Assembly (NCBI GenBank): GCA_964533705.1
Contig: CAZHMN010000003.1
Span: 22,218-86,217 of the forward strand
Origin: CAZHMN01 sp964533705
Lineage (GTDB): Bacteria; Electryoneota; B3-LCP
Direction of reading: 5' to 3'
DNA length: 64,000 nucleotides
Of the stretch, positions 59,723 to 64,000 are shown one piece after another; the stretch's first letter is position 1, and each line of letters opens with the position of its first letter. Under the pieces are notes generated by a model. The model ran no database searches, had not been told where the DNA came from, and worked only from the letters and a program-made list of their open reading frames with translations. Both the position numbers and the translations under genes were made by a program.

Positions 59723-60865
59723 ATGGTTTTATTCATCGCCATTTACTTTCTGATCTACGGCGCAATCCACTTCTACTTTTATCAAAAGCTGAGAGCTTCT
59801 TTCTCGCCCGAGTGGAAGCTAAATCTCCTCATCATCCTCCTCTTGCTCCTCATGTTCCTCGCCCCGCTGCTGATCCACGGACTCGAAAAAGCGGGGCTTG
59901 CATTTTTCGGTCGACTGTTGGCTTACATCGGTTACACCTGGCTGGGCATCATCTTCTTGTTTCTATCCGTTTCATTGCTACTCGATCTCTATTATTTGGT
60001 TCTCCAACTGACGAATCACATCGCTAAGGCAGATCTATCAAACCTCTTCCTTTCCCCACTCAATCGCTTTTGCATCCCCTTTGGATTAGCTCTGCTCATC
60101 TCAGTGTACGGCTTCTTTGAAGCGAGGAATCTCCGCATCGAAAGGATCGCCATCGAATCGCCCAAGATCCCGCCGGAGGTCGGTGAGATCAGGATCGCCC
60201 AGATTTCGGACGTTCATCTGGGTCTGATCGTCGGCGAGAGGCGACTCAAGCAGATAATTAATATCCTAAAAAGCGAAGCCCCCGATATGATCGTCTCCAC
60301 CGGTGATCTGCTCGATGCGAGCATCTGCGACCTTGAGGGTATCGCTGAAAGATTAAATCAGGTTGATCCAAAATACGGGAAATTCGCCGTGACGGGCAAT
60401 CACGAGTTTTACGCCGGCCTAAGGCAAGCCTTAAAATGCACGGAAGAAGCAGGTTTTACCATTCTCAGAGGCGAGGGAATGGAAATTGATGGATTTATAA
60501 ATGTCGTCGGAGTTGACGACCCGGAAGCGATTCGATTTGGTTTGGGTGAGAGAGTCGACGAGAAAAAACTGCTTGAAAGCCTGCCCCGTGATCAATTTGT
60601 CCTTTTTTTGAAACATCGCCCCAACGTGAGTGAGAATACGCTGGGAATGTTCGATTTGATGTTATCCGGTCATACCCACAAGGGTCAGATCTTCCCCTTC
60701 AACCTGATCACCGGGCCGTTCTTTACGGCCAATGCGGGACTGAAAAAATTGTCGGCAGATTCCTATCTATACGTCAGCCGGGGCACGGGCACCTGGGGGC
60801 CACCGATCCGCTTTCTGGCTCCTCCGGAGGTGACAGTGATTAGAATCGTTGCATCCCAGAAATAA
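59723..60865 (+). CDS. Membrane-associated calcineurin-like metallophosphoesterase
   Basis: 380 residues from ATG 59723; the frame from TTG 59666 is less likely. Four N-terminal membrane helices, then a metallophosphoesterase domain: IAQISDVHLGLIVGE (DxH), VSTGDLLDAS (GD), VTGNHEFYAG (GNHE) and LSGHTHKGQIFPFNLI (GHxH). Resembles the YaeI/YkoQ-type hydrolases that cleave UDP- or phospho-lipids. Catalytic side and substrate are uncertain. Confidence 0.88.
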   Translation: MVLFIAIYFLIYGAIHFYFYQKLRASFSPEWKLNLLIILLLLLMFLAPLLIHGLEKAGLAFFGRLLAYIGYTWLGIIFLFLSVSLLLDLYYLVLQLTNHIAKADLSNLFLSPLNRFCIPFGLALLISVYGFFEARNLRIERIAIESPKIPPEVGEIRIAQISDVHLGLIVGERRLKQIINILKSEAPDMIVSTGDLLDASICDLEGIAERLNQVDPKYGKFAVTGNHEFYAGLRQALKCTEEAGFTILRGEGMEIDGFINVVGVDDPEAIRFGLGERVDEKKLLESLPRDQFVLFLKHRPNVSENTLGMFDLMLSGHTHKGQIFPFNLITGPFFTANAGLKKLSADSYLYVSRGTGTWGPPIRFLAPPEVTVIRIVASQK

Positions 60866-60952
60866 AAGCGGCAAGCGCTGAAGATCGCTCTTCAAACAGA
60901 TTACCGCATAATATTCTACCGAATCCTGTATCCCGAATCCCGATCACCCTTC

Positions 60953-62206
60953 TTATTCATACCTCAGTGCTTCAACCGGATCCAGCCGCGAGGCCCGCAC
61001 CGCCGGCCATAGGCCGAAGACGATACCCACCAGAGAACAGAAGATCAATCCCACAAAAATAGACCACACCGGCACAGCAACCGGCAAGTTGAACACCGGG
61101 CCGATCCACAGGGGCAACGCCACGCCGACCAAAACGCCGACCAATCCGCCTAACTCCGACAAGATCACCGCCTCGACTAAGAATTGCCACAATATTTGAA
61201 ACTTTTTTGCGCCAATCGCCATGCGTACGCCGATCTCCCTGGTCCTCTCGGTGACCGAAACCAGCATGATGTTCATGATGCCGATACCCGCCACTAAAAG
61301 CGAAATGGCCGCAATCCCTACTGCGGCAACTTTGACCCACACCGTCATCTGATTGAAGTTTTCAATCAAATTCTCCGGAGACCAGATGGCGAAATTGTCG
61401 GGCTCATCCGGCTTTAGCCCCCTCATCCTGCGCATTAAGGCGATGACTTCATCCTGGGCTTGATAGAAAACCTCGCGGGACTTCGCCTTCACGGTGATAT
61501 TTAAGGAACGCCTTTTTCCGTAGAGCTTCTGATGCGTGGACAGAGGAATGCAACAGTGATTATCGTTAGACTGGCCAAAAGTGCTGCCCTGTTCCTCGAA
61601 AACACCGATAACCCGAAACTTTCCCCTTTCTAACCGCACGTCCTTCCCTAAAGGATCTTCAAAAGGAAATAGCTTTTGTGCGACCGCGTGACCTAACACG
61701 ATCACGCGCCGGGAACGTTCCACGTCGTCCATGGTGATAAAACGCCCCATCGCCAGGAAATAACCGTTGTTGGGGGCGAATTCGGGATACCCTCCCGCAA
61801 GGACAACGTTGGGATTTGTCTTCTCCTTTCTATATGCCACCCATTGACCGTATTCCCAGACTTCCGGCCCGACCAGCGATACCGAAGGACAGTGTTCGGC
61901 GATGGCCAGGGCCTCCTCAAGGGTTATCCTCGGTCGCGTTCGATCGCGTCTTTGATGACCGAATCCCATCTGAACGTCAGAGCGCTGCACCTGAAATACG
62001 TCGGTGGTAAGCTGGCTCATTTGATCTTCGATCTGCAACTGCAATCCGCGAATCACCGTCATCATGCCGATAATGGTCATCACCCCGATAATAACGCCCA
62101 GGAGAGTCAGGAATGAGCGGAGTTTATGGGTCAAAATAGCGGAGACCGCCATACGGGTCGGCTCGACAATCAGCATACTCGCCTCGTAAAGATGGATGAT
62201 ATCCAC
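60953..62206 (-). CDS. MacB-type ABC transporter permease
   Basis: 417 residues. N-terminal membrane helix (LRSFLTLLGVIIGVMTIIG), a large MacB periplasmic core domain (~60-270), and three C-terminal helices with the FtsX-like ERTREIGVRMAIGAKKFQI coupling region. Ends RASRLDPVEALRYE, the typical C-terminus. Lacks an ATPase domain; the ATP-binding partner is not in the window. Exports lipoproteins, peptides or macrolide-like compounds. Confidence 0.88.
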   Translation of the reverse strand: MDIIHLYEASMLIVEPTRMAVSAILTHKLRSFLTLLGVIIGVMTIIGMMTVIRGLQLQIEDQMSQLTTDVFQVQRSDVQMGFGHQRRDRTRPRITLEEALAIAEHCPSVSLVGPEVWEYGQWVAYRKEKTNPNVVLAGGYPEFAPNNGYFLAMGRFITMDDVERSRRVIVLGHAVAQKLFPFEDPLGKDVRLERGKFRVIGVFEEQGSTFGQSNDNHCCIPLSTHQKLYGKRRSLNITVKAKSREVFYQAQDEVIALMRRMRGLKPDEPDNFAIWSPENLIENFNQMTVWVKVAAVGIAAISLLVAGIGIMNIMLVSVTERTREIGVRMAIGAKKFQILWQFLVEAVILSELGGLVGVLVGVALPLWIGPVFNLPVAVPVWSIFVGLIFCSLVGIVFGLWPAVRASRLDPVEALRYE

Positions 62207-62308
62207 TCATTAACAGACAAAATTTGTGCCGTAATTCCAAACACAATCTTCGAATGAAATAGCCTGCTTCTGATCGCCTTAATGTCCTGACTGTTTCGTT
62301 TCGCAACT

Positions 62309-63283
62309 CTAAGCAATCTCTTCAGACAATGCCAACCCTATTCTGCGTAGGCCCTCGCGAAGCTCAGAAGGTTCGCAACCGAATCCCAGGCGAAAACCCC
62401 GCGCCAGACCGAATTCGCTCCCCGGCATGACGGCCGTGCGGAATTTATCCTTCAATCGGTTGATGAAAGGATTGGAATCCTGCATCTCTTTTAGATGGAC
62501 GTAGGCGGTGATTCCCCCGTCCGGCTTTACCCAATCGAGGGTCTTCTGTTCGTTGATGAATTGCTCGACGATAGCCAGATTCTCACGCGACCGCCTCCGC
62601 GACCAGGCCTCTATTCTCTCCAACCCGCCGTTGCGAAATAGTTCCAGCGCGATCCGCTCGGGGATAGGAGGCGGATGGACTCCCAACACGTTATTGATAC
62701 GCCAGCACGACCAGATGAGATCAGCCGGGCCGATACCCCAACCCAGGCGCAGCTCACCCAGACCGTAAACCTTGGTCAGACTGGCCGTCGTCAGCAGCNN
62801 NNNNNNNNNNNNNNNNNNNNNNNNNNNNNNNNNNNNNNNNNNNNNNNNNNNNNNNNNNNNNNNNNNNNNNNNNNNNNNNNNNNNNNNNNNNNNNNNNNGC
62901 CTTTCAAACGGCCTGTTCAGCGGAATAATCTCCGCCCCCGTAGAAGCGATCGTCGCCTCCAGCGGCTCGTAAGTGGGAAATTCTACTAATGCGCGGTCCC
63001 CCGGCCCCAGCAAAGCCGCCGCCAGGAGAAAATTACACAGCGAAGACCCGCCGCCCGGGATCAATACCTGATCCGGATTGACGCCGTATCGGGCTGCGAT
63101 TATATTTTTAAGCTCGGGATTCCCGTAGGCGTAAAAAGCTTCAGCCTCCAGAATTCTGGCGGTTATCCCTAATTCGGCCAGAGTAAACGGGCAATGAATC
63201 CCGGAGAAGGCCAGGTTGCACTCCACCTCGGAGAAATCCATCCCCTTGACAGCTTCCATGTAGTGGGTTGGACGGAAGAACAT
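62309..63283 (-). CDS. Class I/II PLP-dependent aminotransferase (interrupted by gap)
   Basis: Visible: the N-terminal part to NRPFER (~residue 127), then a 100-N gap, then from LLTTASLTKVYGLGELRLGWG (Schiff-base Lys in SLTKVYG) to the C-terminus. Other motifs: FYAYGNPELKNIIAARYGV and GGGSSLCNFLLA. About 100 residues normally separate these parts, so the gap is too short as drawn. Resembles histidinol-phosphate or general amino-acid aminotransferases. Confidence 0.8.
   Translation of the reverse strand: MFFRPTHYMEAVKGMDFSEVECNLAFSGIHCPFTLAELGITARILEAEAFYAYGNPELKNIIAARYGVNPDQVLIPGGGSSLCNFLLAAALLGPGDRALVEFPTYEPLEATIASTGAEIIPLNRPFERXXXXXXXXXXXXXXXXXXXXXXXXXXXXXXXXXXLLTTASLTKVYGLGELRLGWGIGPADLIWSCWRINNVLGVHPPPIPERIALELFRNGGLERIEAWSRRRSRENLAIVEQFINEQKTLDWVKPDGGITAYVHLKEMQDSNPFINRLKDKFRTAVMPGSEFGLARGFRLGFGCEPSELREGLRRIGLALSEEIA
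62799..62898. other. Assembly gap (100 N) inside the aminotransferase gene
   Basis: Placeholder. The two sides are in the same frame by chance, and the missing protein core (about 100 residues in related enzymes) implies a true length near 300. Confidence 0.9.
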
Positions 63284-63370
63284 TTGAGCTACCCTAACTG
63301 ATGAATTCTAACAGCAGTAGTAAAATATAATGCTTTTGAAGTCTCCATCCAAGAATTTTTCGAACCAAAG

Positions 63371-63396
63371 TAAAAAGGACGGCCGCCGGGCCGCCC
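63371..63396 (-). terminator. Terminator of the sorting-domain gene
   Basis: Minus-strand GGGCGGCC-CGGC-GGCCGTCC (63396-63377, one G-U pair), followed by TTTTTA. Confidence 0.75.
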
Positions 63397-63422
63397 CTGT
63401 CGTTCCCTGAAAATCAACGTAT

Positions 63423-64000
63423 TTATTTCATCAGTACCATCTTCCCGCTGGCGGTGAACCGCCCCGCCTCCAGGCGGTAGATGTAAACGCCCGATGCCAG
63501 GTTTGAAGCGTCGAAGGTAACCTCATGGCTGCCGGCATCCCGCCATCCATCAATCAACTGAGCGACAAGACGACCGGAAATGTCGTAAACCGACAGATTC
63601 ACCTTGCTCGCAACGTGCAACTGGTAACTGAGAACTGTCGTTGGATTGAAGGGATTGGGATGAGGGGATTTCACAGAAAATTCCGTCGGCATTTCAACTT
63701 CAGGTAAGCTCAGTAGCTCTCCCCAGGGCTCGCCGCTGTTCTTCCAATCATTGTACAGGCTCCCCGTGACGTCCACGCCCGACTTGCTGAAATCGAAACT
63801 GGAGCTGTCGAAAACGGCGGACGGATAGAGGCCCACGAAACCTCTGTACAGGTATGCACCCGCAGGTGCATTTGCCGGCACAGTCTGCGTCCGCGTTCTT
63901 TCTATAGTCATTCCGGGATTCAGCGTGATGCTGATAGGCCCCAAGACCGGTCCGTACACGCTGCCGTTCGGAAGCAGCACGTCGCACCAGGCATCGGCTG
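63423..64000 (-). CDS. Exported protein with C-terminal sorting domain (5' end beyond window)
   Basis: 192+ residues visible; frame open to the right edge. The last ~80 residues form a T9SS type A-like sorting domain: SPHPNPFNPTTVLSYQL, VNLSVYDISGRLVAQLI, HEVTFDASNLASGVYIYRLEAG and a KMVLMK end. Proteins with this domain in FCB-group bacteria are secreted and attached to the cell surface by the type IX system or a relative; no T9SS gene is in the window. The upstream part looks like a beta-sandwich. Confidence 0.85.
   Translation of the reverse strand, partial: ADAWCDVLLPNGSVYGPVLGPISITLNPGMTIERTRTQTVPANAPAGAYLYRGFVGLYPSAVFDSSSFDFSKSGVDVTGSLYNDWKNSGEPWGELLSLPEVEMPTEFSVKSPHPNPFNPTTVLSYQLHVASKVNLSVYDISGRLVAQLIDGWRDAGSHEVTFDASNLASGVYIYRLEAGRFTASGKMVLMK

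Noticed and set aside
1..64000. CRISPR arrays, tRNA or rRNA genes
   Set aside because: No regularly spaced direct repeats and no recognisable cloverleaf or rRNA sequences were seen; the palindromic repeats near 28.5-29.1 kb are not spaced like CRISPR.

Overview
This 64 kb window is a scaffold from an uncultured Gram-negative bacterium. It contains five 100-N gaps at 1548-1647, 24407-24506, 25767-25866, 28553-28652 and 62799-62898. A complete Tol-Pal operon and many lipoproteins show an outer membrane. A C-terminal secretion/sorting domain of the 'PNPFNP ... GVYIYRLEAG' type (63423-64000), plus a relic of another at 47394-47492, points to the FCB superphylum or a related candidate phylum. Promoter-like sites repeatedly read TTGANN-17 bp-TATATT, which is a sigma70-type pattern and unlike the Bacteroidetes consensus. 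The phylum assignment is inference. Indolepyruvate:ferredoxin oxidoreductase, a molybdenum hydroxylase, complex I and SelA suggest an anaerobic or facultative metabolism.

Layout. 1-4755 (-): polysaccharide export genes (glycosyltransferase, O-antigen ligase-like protein, phosphodiesterase-family protein, beta-helix lipoprotein). 5095-9076 (+): iorA, then three near-identical stand-alone receiver proteins with a candidate structured RNA between the second and third. 9192-16540: selA, an NDUFA9-like reductase, P5C dehydrogenase, a YycJ-like hydrolase, pyrE, pyrF and a Fur-family regulator. 16893-21348 (+): a CpoB-like lipoprotein, an M23 peptidase-like protein, a rhomboid and a membrane protein. 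21604-36678 (+): a DHH phosphoesterase followed by nuoABCDEFGHI. This nuo cluster is repeatedly interrupted by an FAD-oxidoreductase relic, an IS200-like element with its MITE, a nest of palindromic repeats, a nucleotidyltransferase cassette beside a duplicated nuoG start, a SagB-type nitroreductase, and two SGNH hydrolases. nuoJ-N are absent here. 36816-38167: endonuclease IV, a peroxiredoxin fragment and a mini-rubrerythrin.

38267-45016 (-): priming sugar transferase and rfbB, then a compact run STAS > SpoIIE phosphatase > anti-sigma kinase > coaD > ftsE > ftsX. 45241-47306 (+): an HpnE-like oxidoreductase and a methyltransferase. 47570-48886 (-): a glycosyltransferase with TPRs. 49266-53553 (+): iorB translationally coupled to a three-subunit molybdenum hydroxylase, 42 kb from iorA. 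53637-59572 (+): thioesterase, nitrilase-family hydrolase, then tolQ-tolR-tolA/tonB-tolB-pal-cpoB. 59723-64000: metallophosphoesterase, a MacB-type permease, an aminotransferase broken by a gap, and the sorting-domain protein.

No tRNA, rRNA or CRISPR array was recognised. The most unusual features are the fragmented nuo cluster with its paired IS200-like/MITE elements, the receiver trio with its candidate RNA, the face-to-face selA/NDUFA9 promoters, and the iorB-molybdenum hydroxylase operon.
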